64,000 nucleotides of DNA. It comes from Aurantimonas coralicida_A (lineage in GTDB: Bacteria > Pseudomonadota > Alphaproteobacteria > Rhizobiales > Rhizobiaceae). The stretch covers positions 1 to 64,000 of the forward strand of contig NZ_JAYXIH010000014.1 in NCBI RefSeq assembly GCF_036016755.1, read 5' to 3'. The position numbers and the translations under genes were made by a program. A model generated the notes under the pieces. The model was not told the DNA's origin. It made no database searches and saw only the letters and a program-made list of their open reading frames with translations. Positions 46,373-54,816 of this stretch are shown one piece after another (position 1 is the first letter of the stretch; each line of letters begins with the position of its first letter).

Positions 46373-47932
46373 CTAGAGGTAAGTCGAGGGGTCGAGATTG
46401 CGCCGAGCGATCGGGGATGCAGCCGGCGTCGACGCCGGTGACCCTGACTCCCGTCCGCCTTCTCGTCCTTCGCGCGAGGACTGACGATGTTCGAACCGTC
46501 CGTTTTCCGCGGATCCGTCGCCGGGGCGACCGTCACTGCCGGTTCCAGCATTGGCGGATGGCGATGCCGACGGCGAGCGCTGGGTCGCAGGATCACGAAC
46601 CGCGATGCTGATCGCCGCCTCGTCGACCGTAAAGCCCGCCTTGGAAAGCAGTGTCTTCAGGCCCTCGGCGTCATCTTTCAAGCGAAGTGCCGTCTCGGCC
46701 TTGCTCGCAACCAGATGAATCGCCAATTGCCCGTTCACTAACCGCATGGTGACGTCGAGCTTGCCGAGTTGCTCCGGCTGCAGCTGAATCTGGATGGTCT
46801 TCAGCGCGGCACCGCCAGCTCGCAGATGCAGTCGCCCGTCATCGCCGGCGGTTCCCGGAGCCGGCCGAAGATCGGCCAAGGCGCTGGTGACGGCGGACGC
46901 GACCTGACGAGACGGCCGTCCGCCTGCCGCCGGATCATTGAAGACCGCCGTATCGGCGTTCGAATTGTCGACACCCCAGGCCCCGGTAGCGGTCGCCATC
47001 CCGCCATCCGGTGGGCCCTTGCCGCCTTTTCCAGAGACCCGGATGTTTCTATCGGCCGATCCCGTCTCGGAAACACCGCGCAACCGTGTCGCCTCGCCAT
47101 CTTCCTGGCCGTCCGCATCGCCGGACGCCTCGGCTCCGTCGGTGCGATTCATCTCGACTGGCGCATCAGTGGACGCCAGAAGACGTCCGAAACCGGACGC
47201 CCTGAGGGCCGGGCCGACCGAGCGCACCTGACCGTCGAGCGCGACAGTATCCGCCGGTTGAAAATCGGTGCGCATGGAGACGAGGTCAACCCGAGCAGGG
47301 TTCGGATGACCATCTACGCTGCCACCAAGCAGCCTGACTGCCACTTCGGCCTGATGGGGGACCGCGACGGTTTTCAACATAAGGTTCGACCGATCGAGGG
47401 CCGTTGTCGGCGCGCCGTCCGGTTTCGGCAGTGCGCGGGCGGCCCGGTCGAAGTCCGTGGCCGGAATGCCGTCCGGTTTCGCCAAGGCGTGGGCGGCTCG
47501 GTCGGGGGCCGTTGCCGGAACGCCGTCCGGTTTCGCCAGGGCGTGGGCCCGGCCGCTGTCGGAGCGGGTCCCCAGCGCATGGTTCACCAGAAGTGTGAGC
47601 GGCGAGACGTCTTCACTCTTTTGCTGGTCGGAGGGGGGCGTTTCAAGGCTGGTGCCGGCCCGTTTCGTCTGATCGAACTCGCCCAGAAGTTTGGCGAGGG
47701 CCGTTTCAACTTCCGTCTCGCTGGGATCACCGTGCCCCTTCGCGTCGACATGCGTATCCTGACCATCCTTGCTCACGACATCCCGTGGGTCGCGGCCTCC
47801 CGTTTTCCCCGCGGCGTCCACCGCCGACTGAAAACTTTCGCCGGAACCGGCCTGGCTTCCCGCTCCCCTGCCGGCGGGTCGTTGTGCATTGAGCGACTGT
47901 GATTCGGTATGGGCGAGTATGGGGGCGGTCAT
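46373..47932 (-). CDS. fliK: flagellar hook-length control protein FliK (MotD-like)
   Basis: A 519-residue protein, mostly disordered and Pro/Ser/Asp-rich, with a C-terminal Flg_hook domain (IQIQLQPEQLGKLDVTMRLVNGQLAIHLVASKAETALRL). It measures hook length and switches export specificity. Rhizobial counterparts were first called MotD. Residues about 125-180 contain a tandem repeat of 18 residues (HALAKPDGVPATAPDRAA and two diverged copies). It overlaps motC by 4 bases and is the last gene of the unit that starts with fliF. Confidence 0.87.
   Translation of the reverse strand: MTAPILAHTESQSLNAQRPAGRGAGSQAGSGESFQSAVDAAGKTGGRDPRDVVSKDGQDTHVDAKGHGDPSETEVETALAKLLGEFDQTKRAGTSLETPPSDQQKSEDVSPLTLLVNHALGTRSDSGRAHALAKPDGVPATAPDRAAHALAKPDGIPATDFDRAARALPKPDGAPTTALDRSNLMLKTVAVPHQAEVAVRLLGGSVDGHPNPARVDLVSMRTDFQPADTVALDGQVRSVGPALRASGFGRLLASTDAPVEMNRTDGAEASGDADGQEDGEATRLRGVSETGSADRNIRVSGKGGKGPPDGGMATATGAWGVDNSNADTAVFNDPAAGGRPSRQVASAVTSALADLRPAPGTAGDDGRLHLRAGGAALKTIQIQLQPEQLGKLDVTMRLVNGQLAIHLVASKAETALRLKDDAEGLKTLLSKAGFTVDEAAISIAVRDPATQRSPSASPSANAGTGSDGRPGDGSAENGRFEHRQSSREGREGGRESGSPASTPAASPIARRNLDPSTYL
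47400..47575 (-). repeat. three tandem 54-base repeats inside fliK
   Basis: Units start at 47414, 47468 and 47522 on the plus strand (each GCCGTCCGGTTTCG...), giving three in-frame 18-residue repeats (A-L-A-K-P-D-G-x-P-x-T) in the disordered part of FliK. Nucleotide similarity between units is high, which suggests recent expansion. Confidence 0.85.
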
Positions 47933-49251
47933 GGTGCAGCCTTTTTCAAATCGTCGCGAACAGCGTCGAGGATTGCCGCGCCCCGCGCGAGAATCGGCGA
48001 CAGCGTCGCGGCCTCCTGCGGAGCCTCAGCGCCGACGATGCCGGCAACCATGGGTTTGCGCATTTCGCTCAGCACATCCATAGCGGCATTGCGAAGCTCG
48101 CGGTCCGCGGGGTGCAGCGCGTCCGGATCGATGGCCTCGAGCGTTGCCTTCACCTCGGCGAAGTCGCGTTCCGTCAATGTCGACGCGACCTCGTAGAGCA
48201 GCGCCCGCTGGCGCTCGCTCTCCCCGGCTTCGTCATAGGTCAGCGCCTTCGCCGCAGCCTTGTTCGCCAGCGTCAGATTTCCGGCCACCAGGGCCCGCCG
48301 TCCGACAGCCAGATAGATACCGAGTTGTTCCAAGCGCGGAATCGTCGCTGTCGCGTCGGCAATCGTCGCGATGACCGCATCCTCCGTTCCCGCCGGTCGG
48401 GCGGCATAGACTGCGGCGAAGCGAGCGCGAAAATTACCCGCGTAAGCGGAGGCGGAAAAGCGATCGAAATACTGCCGAGCGTAGCGGTTCGCGGCTTCCT
48501 GGTCCCCGGTCTGCTCGGCGAGCAAAACGCCCATACGGAGCGCCGCCTCCTCCAGCAAGGTTCCTGGCGCGATCAACATGACCTGGGAAAGACGCCGCAG
48601 CGCTTCTGCCGGTTTGTCCGCCTGCTGCAATTGGGCAACTGCCAGATTGACCTGTGCCGCAAGGCCACTCTCCACGTGGGTCAAATCAACTACGGATAGT
48701 TTTTTCTCGGCATCCGCGCTGCGGTTCTCCACATAGGCCAGCGCCCCTTCAAGCAACGGGCGATCTTCTGGCGCAAGGGTCACCCGTGCCAAGATTCCCC
48801 GCAGCACGGACGGCGGCCCACCGCTGAGGACGAACAGCGCCGCGGCACGCCGATTGCGCGGATCCTCCCAGGTTTCCGGTTTCAGTCCGAGGAAGGTCGG
48901 ACCGTAGCGCCTCAGCAGCATCGACTGCACGCGGATCGCAGGCCCGTTGCCACGCGCCACTTGATCTTGGAGGAACTGAAGCGAACGGACGATCTCGTAT
49001 GGCATCGGCGCGCGTTCGCGCGGCCATTTCGATGCCTCCGGATCGGCGGGTTCCTCGTCCTGAGCTGCAACCGCGATTTCCGCCGACTTAGCCGCCTCGC
49101 CCGCTGCACGGACCCGCGTGGCGGCCGCTTCAGCATCCGGCTGGACCACCGCGGTCGGCGGCGCCGTCGGCTCGGCGACAGCGGCCGATGCCGCAGCGAT
49201 CAAGACCGCCGCAACCGTCCTTCCAAGACATCGAGCAAACCGCCGGTTCAC
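47929..49251 (-). CDS. motC: MotC, periplasmic motility protein
   Basis: A 440-residue periplasmic protein with signal peptide (RFARCLGRTVAAVLIAAASAAVA|EP). It then has an Ala/Glu-rich stretch and a helical-repeat domain containing YEIVRSLQFLQDQVARGNGPAI and the family motif LFVLSGGPPSVLR. MotC is specific to Rhizobiales; it stabilises the MotB periplasmic domain and supports proton flow. The start is taken as GTG at 49251, which overlaps the motB stop (GTGA) and leads into the signal peptide. Confidence 0.9.
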   Translation of the reverse strand: MNRRFARCLGRTVAAVLIAAASAAVAEPTAPPTAVVQPDAEAAATRVRAAGEAAKSAEIAVAAQDEEPADPEASKWPRERAPMPYEIVRSLQFLQDQVARGNGPAIRVQSMLLRRYGPTFLGLKPETWEDPRNRRAAALFVLSGGPPSVLRGILARVTLAPEDRPLLEGALAYVENRSADAEKKLSVVDLTHVESGLAAQVNLAVAQLQQADKPAEALRRLSQVMLIAPGTLLEEAALRMGVLLAEQTGDQEAANRYARQYFDRFSASAYAGNFRARFAAVYAARPAGTEDAVIATIADATATIPRLEQLGIYLAVGRRALVAGNLTLANKAAAKALTYDEAGESERQRALLYEVASTLTERDFAEVKATLEAIDPDALHPADRELRNAAMDVLSEMRKPMVAGIVGAEAPQEAATLSPILARGAAILDAVRDDLKKAAP

Positions 49252-50453
49252 GCGACCGGCTCGATCAGCAGAATCTCGATCCGCCGATTGCCGGCAGCTT
49301 CCGGATCGTCGGGATATTTCGGATCGCGGTCCGCCACACCTTCGATCGATTTGATACGGGTTTCGTCGAAACCGCCGCGGGTCAGCATGTAATAGGCCAT
49401 ATGGGCCCGCGCGGTGGATAGGCGCCAATTATCGTATTCGGCGCTGTGGAACGGACGCGCGTCGGTGTGACCGCGAATGACGACGTCGCCGTCGCGCCGG
49501 GCAAGGACCGCTGCGATCTTCTCCATCATCGCCACGGCCTCCGGCGTCGGCTTGGCCGATCCGATCTGAAACATGCCGGTTGCGAGATCGTCGGCGAGGG
49601 AGACCGTCACGCCGCCCTCCCCGGCAGTTACTTCGATATTGGGCGGCAAAGCCTGCCCCGATTTGGCCAGTTCCGCCTCGATCTCCGACCTGATCGCAGT
49701 CGCGTGCTCGGACGCCGCATCGGCGCCGTCTGTCGGATCGGCCGGCTCGCCGGGAGTGACCTGTTCGTCCGATGCCGCATCGGCCACGTCCTCCACAGGA
49801 GCGATGTCCTGTTCGGCCAGATCGCCCGCCGCCGAATTTTCTGGCGGCAGAACCGCAGTCTGGAATTCGGCCGGAGGCTGCGCTTCGGTCTGCCCGCCGC
49901 TTTCCACGGTGTTGGGCGTGAGCTGCCATGACGCGGGGTCGAACGGATCGCGATAGGCATCGCCGCCATTGAGCCCGGGCAGGCCCGATCCATCGGGCTT
50001 GCCCTCGAGTTTGCCGGAATTGCTGGAGACGCTCTCCGCGGCAATCTCGGCCAAAACCGCGTAAGGATCGCGGAACAACGCCTGCTCTTCGCCGCCGGTT
50101 TGATCGCCCGCCAGCGGCATGCCGTTAGGGTCGCCATTGGTCTCGGCGCGGCTTTGCCCCTGGTCGTTGGCGTCCCGCGAGGCGCCGTCGTCCTTGCTCT
50201 CGACACCCCGGCTCGCCGGCGAGGCATCATTCAGCTTGATCGGGTTGAAATACTGCGCGACCTGCTTGCGTGTCGCGTCGTCCGAGGCGTTGGTCAGCCA
50301 CATAACCAGGAAGAACGCCATCATCGCCGTCATGAAGTCGGCGAAGGCGATTTTCCAGACGCCACCGTGATGCGCCTCCTCGGTGTGGGCCCGGCGACGG
50401 ACGATAATGATTTCCTGGCGCTCGAGATGCCCCGCCTCGGACTGTTCGCTCAC
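49248..50453 (-). CDS. motB: flagellar stator protein MotB
   Basis: A 401-residue stator subunit. The single membrane helix contains KIAFADFMTAMMAFFLVMWL with the proton-binding Asp at residue 39. A long acidic linker precedes a C-terminal OmpA-like peptidoglycan-binding domain (about 275-400, RGHTDARPFHSAEYDNWRLS). The start is GTG at 50453, overlapping the preceding stop (GTGA); upstream codons to 50558 are not MotB. motA is not in the window. Confidence 0.95.
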   Translation of the reverse strand: MSEQSEAGHLERQEIIIVRRRAHTEEAHHGGVWKIAFADFMTAMMAFFLVMWLTNASDDATRKQVAQYFNPIKLNDASPASRGVESKDDGASRDANDQGQSRAETNGDPNGMPLAGDQTGGEEQALFRDPYAVLAEIAAESVSSNSGKLEGKPDGSGLPGLNGGDAYRDPFDPASWQLTPNTVESGGQTEAQPPAEFQTAVLPPENSAAGDLAEQDIAPVEDVADAASDEQVTPGEPADPTDGADAASEHATAIRSEIEAELAKSGQALPPNIEVTAGEGGVTVSLADDLATGMFQIGSAKPTPEAVAMMEKIAAVLARRDGDVVIRGHTDARPFHSAEYDNWRLSTARAHMAYYMLTRGGFDETRIKSIEGVADRDPKYPDDPEAAGNRRIEILLIEPVA

Positions 50454-51289
50454 GCGAGGGCCTCTTCCAGTGCCGCGCGCCAGCCGTGCAGACGTGACTC
50501 GATGACGGTCTGGTCGCACTCGATGCGAACGTCCACCAGGGTCTCGTCGCTCTGCCACGTCACGAAGTCGCGGCCGGTGCCCAAGGCTTCGTCAAGGGCC
50601 GTGAGGAGATCGGCGGGACCGGTCGCGCGAACCGACAACGCCTTGCCATCGCCGATCAGCATGCGGGTAGCGTCGGCAAGTTCCAGAACGCTTTGCCGCC
50701 GGCGGGTATTGACGGCAATTGGTCTCAATACGGAGGCCAAGGTGGTCCGCACGACCATCTCGATACGGTCGAGCCGACCTGAAAGTAGTGTCGCAAGCCG
50801 CTCGCCTTCGGCCGTCGCCCACTCGGCGCGCGCCGCCTCGATCGCAGCGGATTGGGCCGCTTCGGCCAACTCGCGTTCCTCGGCCCGGGCGGCCTCTATC
50901 GCTGCATCCATTTCCGCCTGCAACGCGAGGCGCCCGTCATCGGGCTCTTCGGCGCCGTCGACGTCCGCGTCCAAGTCCGGCAAGGCGTCGGTTCCGTCGC
51001 CGAAGTCGAGCGACTCCGGCATGTCCGTCGCCGGCCAATGCGCCTCGCCCGTCAGGTCGGGCATCCCTGCTTCAGGCAGGACCAGCTCGTCGACCTCATC
51101 GACCTCGACGATCTCCGGAATAGGCGATGAAATGACTGGGACGGCAGTCCCCGTCTCGACATCGCGGCTGGCAACCAGGATCGGATGCTCAAAGGTCGGT
51201 TTGCTCGAGCGATTCACGGGCGCCAGACTCTCGAATGGCATTCCGTCGTCCGCGTCGAATTCCGGGAGGTAGTGCGCGAGAGGGAGCAT
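50450..51289 (-). CDS. FliH-like protein, downstream of fliF
   Basis: A 279-residue acidic protein: a low-complexity N-terminal half rich in Asp/Glu/Pro, a coiled coil (LALQAEMDAAIEAARAEERELAEAAQSAAIEAARAEWATA) and a C-terminal domain with VRATGPADLLTALDEALGTG and IESRLHGWRAALEEALA. This plan and the position after fliF match FliH, the regulator of the FliI ATPase. Sequence hallmarks are weak, so the name is not assigned. It overlaps motB by 4 bases. Confidence 0.6.
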   Translation of the reverse strand: MLPLAHYLPEFDADDGMPFESLAPVNRSSKPTFEHPILVASRDVETGTAVPVISSPIPEIVEVDEVDELVLPEAGMPDLTGEAHWPATDMPESLDFGDGTDALPDLDADVDGAEEPDDGRLALQAEMDAAIEAARAEERELAEAAQSAAIEAARAEWATAEGERLATLLSGRLDRIEMVVRTTLASVLRPIAVNTRRRQSVLELADATRMLIGDGKALSVRATGPADLLTALDEALGTGRDFVTWQSDETLVDVRIECDQTVIESRLHGWRAALEEALA

Positions 51290-51292
51290 GTA

Positions 51293-52966
51293 TTACGCCG
51301 CCTGTGTTTGGTGTATCCACTGCTTGAGAACTTGCGCCGCGTGCTCCTCGTCGAAATCGACGAGCTTTTCGAGACGCGCCTTTGGCGACGTCGCCTGGTT
51401 GCGGGTCAAATCCTCAAGATAGGCCGGGTCCATCCCGACCATCTGAGCTATATCGTCGGAAGCTGGTGCGGCGCCGACGTCGAAGTTCAGGCTGTTCAAA
51501 AGGTCGGTATTGGGCGAGTCGAAGGGATCGACCTCGTTCTCGTCCTTGGCCGGCGGAATCGCGACGATCGCTCGAATCGCGGGTTTCAAGCCGAACCAGA
51601 TGAGCAGCACGGCGACGGCAAGGATCGTCAGCGCATTGATCAGCGTACCGGACTGCCGCATGAACATCTCGCCGAACCCTGGTGAGGGGATCGGCTCGAG
51701 CGCGCTGCCGGTGTCGAGGAAATCGACGGCGGTCACCTTGAGCTGGTCGCCGCGTTCGCTGGAAAAGCCCGAGGCGGAAGCGACGAGCGACTCGATCTCA
51801 CCGATGCGCGCATCGACCTGATCATCCGTCGCGTTCTCGCCGATCGCTTCCAAGATACGCTGACGGTTGATGACAACGGCGATCGACAGGCGCTCGATCT
51901 CATAGCCGTCGCTGGTCGTGGAGATCGTCTTCTCGTTAATCTCGTAATTCGTGAGCTCCTCGCGCCGGTCCTTTTCGTCCACCGATTTTTCGCCCGTCCC
52001 CGTCGCCGTCTCGTCTGCGGCACGAACGTCCTGCTCGACCCCCACGGGGGCCTGGTTCGTCGAATCCTGGCTCTGCGCCGTCTCACGGATACTGCGCGTC
52101 GAGCGTTCCACTCGGCTCTCGGGATCGAAAATCCGCTCGCTCACCTGCCTGCGGTCGGTGTTGAGGCTTGTCGAGACGCTGCTCTGGAAATTGCCGATGC
52201 CAAGATAGGGCGCGAGCGTACGCCGGATCGATTCCTCGACACTCTTCGACACCACGCTCTCGATGCCGAGCAGCTTGCCGGGCGCAGCGGAGGCAGCATC
52301 GTCCCCCGATGCGAGCAGCGTGCCATCGGCGTTGAGCACCGTCACCTCGCCAGGCGTCATGCCGGGAATGGCCGATGCGACAAGCGAGCGAATCGCCTGG
52401 GCGGAGCCGAAATCCTGCGAGCTGTCGGTACGGATGACCACACTGGCCGACGGCTTGCGCTGCTCGCGTCGAAACGAACCCTCGTCCGACAGGACAATGT
52501 GGACACGCGCGGCGCGGACATCTCTCAGGGTCTGGATGGTGCGGGCGATCTCCCCCTCCAACGCCCTGACGCGGGTGATTTCCTGCATGAAGGAGGTCAG
52601 GCCGATCGAGCCGAGATTGTCGAAGAGTTCGTAGCCGGCGTTTTCAGAGCGCGGCAATCCCTTCTCGGCCAACAGCATGCGCGCCGGAGCTGTCTGCGAG
52701 AAAGGCGTCAGAATGGCGTCTCCCTTGGCACTGACGTCGAAGGAGATGCCAGCCTCGGTCAGCGCCGCGCCAATCCGCGTCACATCGGTCCGATCGAGGC
52801 CGGAATACAGCGTCTCCATGTCGGGACGGGACAAATAGTAACTGCCGAGGCCGACGAGCGCGATGACGAGAAACCCGACGAGGCCGAGAGCCGATAGCTT
52901 TCTCGGGCCGAGAGAGGAGAGACTGCTGAAAAGCTGCTGAGCTTGTCCGTTAATGGCGAGCGCCAT
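51293..52966 (-). CDS. fliF: flagellar MS-ring protein FliF
   Basis: A 557-residue protein with two membrane helices (about 22-45 and 435-455) flanking a periplasmic ring-building region that includes the YscJ-like domain (DMETLYSGLDRTDVTRIGAALTEAGISF). The C-terminal tail (TSPKARLEKLVDFDEEHAAQVLKQWIHQ) is the FliG-binding segment. It starts the unit fliF-fliH-like-motB-motC-fliK, and a perfect CtrA box lies about 80 bases before its ATG. Confidence 0.95.
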   Translation of the reverse strand: MALAINGQAQQLFSSLSSLGPRKLSALGLVGFLVIALVGLGSYYLSRPDMETLYSGLDRTDVTRIGAALTEAGISFDVSAKGDAILTPFSQTAPARMLLAEKGLPRSENAGYELFDNLGSIGLTSFMQEITRVRALEGEIARTIQTLRDVRAARVHIVLSDEGSFRREQRKPSASVVIRTDSSQDFGSAQAIRSLVASAIPGMTPGEVTVLNADGTLLASGDDAASAAPGKLLGIESVVSKSVEESIRRTLAPYLGIGNFQSSVSTSLNTDRRQVSERIFDPESRVERSTRSIRETAQSQDSTNQAPVGVEQDVRAADETATGTGEKSVDEKDRREELTNYEINEKTISTTSDGYEIERLSIAVVINRQRILEAIGENATDDQVDARIGEIESLVASASGFSSERGDQLKVTAVDFLDTGSALEPIPSPGFGEMFMRQSGTLINALTILAVAVLLIWFGLKPAIRAIVAIPPAKDENEVDPFDSPNTDLLNSLNFDVGAAPASDDIAQMVGMDPAYLEDLTRNQATSPKARLEKLVDFDEEHAAQVLKQWIHQTQAA

Positions 52967-53045
52967 GAATTAACCCTACGATTTTCCGGTGGCACGGTAT
53001 GCGATCGGCCGGACCATGCCGACCGAAGCTTGCGCGAGACCACGG

Positions 53046-53060
53046 TTAACGAAAGGTTAA
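53046..53060 (-). promoter_or_regulatory. CtrA box TTAA-N7-TTAA upstream of fliF
   Basis: TTAA at 53046-53049 and at 53057-53060, spaced by exactly 7 bases, each followed by C, is the canonical CtrA recognition form. It lies 80 bases upstream of the fliF start. In GC-rich DNA two TTAA at exact spacing are unlikely by chance. Binding has not been shown. Confidence 0.65.
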
Positions 53061-53105
53061 CGCCCTGCCCCAGCAATTACGTCAGGGCAGCCGCAGGACT
53101 GTAGG

Positions 53106-53144
53106 CAAACGAAAACGGGCCCGGCCTTGGAGGCCGGACCCGTT
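53106..53144 (-). terminator. rho-independent terminator of the first flagellin gene
   Basis: AACGGGCCCGGCCT / AGGCCGGACCCGTT form a 14-bp stem (one G-T type mismatch) with a 3-base loop. On the minus strand it ends in GTTTTCGTTT. It is 33 bases after the flagellin stop. Confidence 0.9.
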
Positions 53145-53176
53145 CAGATGTCCTGCTGTCTATTTCCGGCGGAGGT

Positions 53177-54445
53177 TTACCGGAAGAGCGAGAGCAGCGA
53201 CTGGCTGGAGGAGTTGGCGATCGACAGCGCCTGAACACCGAGCTGCTGCTGGGTCTGCAGCGCCTTGAGACGGGTCGACTCTTCGGTCATGTCCGCGTCG
53301 ACCAGGGCGCCAACGCCCTTGGCGATCGTGTCCATAAGTTTGGAGACGAAGTTCGTCTGCATCTCGATGCGGTTCTGGACGGCGCCGAGGCTGGATGCCG
53401 CGGTGGTGACCTGAGACAGTGCCTCGTCGACGACCCGGATGTAGGCCTGGACCTGGCCGGACGTCACGCCAGCCGTCGAGATGTCGATGTCGTTGACTGC
53501 CGTCGAGAAGGTGCCGGTGGCACCGGCAACGGTGTCAGCCGCTGCCAGACCGAGATCGGCTACGGCCGGTGGGGTTGTGCCGGAAGAGGTCGCGGCGCTG
53601 ACCGTGAAGCTCTCGAGCGAGTTGAAGCTCACCGCGCCTGCGGCGATCGTCACGTCGATGCCCTGGATGCCAGCGTCCTTCAGGGCCTGGGTGTAGACCG
53701 CCTTGAGATCGCCATCGGACTTGATCGTGCTGCTGGCAAGGCCGGCGTCGGTCAGCGTCTGCTGGGTAATTTCGACCGTGCGGCCGGCAGCGCCGTTCTG
53801 CGAGATGCTGAACGAGACCTTGTTGTCGGCACCGAAGGCGACCGCCGTCGTCTCGACCGTAGAAGTGCCGGTTGCCGCAGCGAACTGATCGATATCGATG
53901 GTCTTGTCGAGGATGCCGGCATCGGCGGAGAAGAGCCGGATGTTGGCAATATCGACCTTGATCGAACCAACCGAAAGCATCCCGGAAGAGTCACGCGACA
54001 GCGAGGAAACGATTTCCTTCTGCGTGCCAGCGGCAGTGTTGCTGAGCCAATTCTGACCGGAGAACGAAGCCGAATCGGAAATCGTTTTCAGCTGTTCCTG
54101 CAGAGCGGTGATTTCCGACTGAACCTTGGCTTTGTCGACGCCTTCGCCGGTTGCCGTGGTCAGCTTGGCCTTGATCTCGTTGAGCACGTCCTTGGCGGCG
54201 GTGAGGCCGGTATAGGCAGTGTCGACCGTGGCAGCGCCAATGCCGAGCGAATCGGACACCGCCGACATGGCCTGGTTGTCCGAGCGCATGGTGGTGGCGA
54301 TCGACCAGTATGCCGCATTGTCCTTCGCCTCGCCGACGCGGAAGCCGGTGGAGATGCGGGACTGAGTCTGGTCGAGCGAGGAGTTGATCATCTGAAGGCT
54401 CTGGAGAGCCGTCATGGCGGAAGCGTTGGTGTTGATGCTGGTCAT
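53177..54445 (-). CDS. fla: flagellin (downstream copy)
   Basis: A 422-residue filament subunit with the conserved D0/D1 helices at both ends: MTSINTNASAMTALQSLQMINSSLDQTQSRISTG and IEMQTNFVSKLMDTIAKGVGALVDADMTEESTRLKALQTQQQLGVQALSIANSSSQSLLSLFR. The middle is variable. It is a close paralogue of the flagellin at 54817-56091, with almost identical sequence at both ends. Each copy has its own leader and terminator, so they are separate transcripts, probably under FlaF/FlbT control. Confidence 0.95.
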   Translation of the reverse strand: MTSINTNASAMTALQSLQMINSSLDQTQSRISTGFRVGEAKDNAAYWSIATTMRSDNQAMSAVSDSLGIGAATVDTAYTGLTAAKDVLNEIKAKLTTATGEGVDKAKVQSEITALQEQLKTISDSASFSGQNWLSNTAAGTQKEIVSSLSRDSSGMLSVGSIKVDIANIRLFSADAGILDKTIDIDQFAAATGTSTVETTAVAFGADNKVSFSISQNGAAGRTVEITQQTLTDAGLASSTIKSDGDLKAVYTQALKDAGIQGIDVTIAAGAVSFNSLESFTVSAATSSGTTPPAVADLGLAAADTVAGATGTFSTAVNDIDISTAGVTSGQVQAYIRVVDEALSQVTTAASSLGAVQNRIEMQTNFVSKLMDTIAKGVGALVDADMTEESTRLKALQTQQQLGVQALSIANSSSQSLLSLFR

Positions 54446-54756
54446 AGTAGGGTGTCTTCCCGTTACGCGAATACAAAATTGGGATGAGACAGTCCGGGTT
54501 GGCCGGGATAGCGAGTCGGCATCATGCCTGTGGTCTGATTTTCCCGTCCGACCACTTCGCTATGCCTCCGATATAACGGGCGATTTCCTTCCAGCTCCTT
54601 AAAGCAACACGACCTCTTCTGCTTCTGCCGAAACTCCATCTCCTTATGGTTAACCAATCGGAATGAGGTATAGTTAATGAAAAGTAACATCAACGCGTGT
54701 GAGATCCGACAGATTGCAACCCAGAGCGTCCAAGCGACCGAACCATGCCGCCAACG
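54446..54756 (-). promoter_or_regulatory. upstream region of the downstream flagellin gene
   Basis: About 310 bases that must hold the promoter and mRNA leader of the flagellin gene at 54445. It contains TTAACCAT on the minus strand (54646-54653), a possible CtrA half-site. It is AT-richer than its surroundings; no gene was found. Confidence 0.4.
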
Positions 54757-54786
54757 GAAAAGGCCGCCCCTTGCGGAGCGGCCCTT
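54757..54786 (-). terminator. rho-independent terminator of the upstream flagellin gene
   Basis: GGCCGCCCC / GGAGCGGCC (54762-54770 with 54775-54783) with loop TTGC. On the minus strand it ends in CCTTTTCC. It is 34 bases after the stop at 54817. Confidence 0.85.
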
Positions 54787-54816
54787 TCATGCAGTGATAT
54801 GGCTGTTGGGGGTGGG

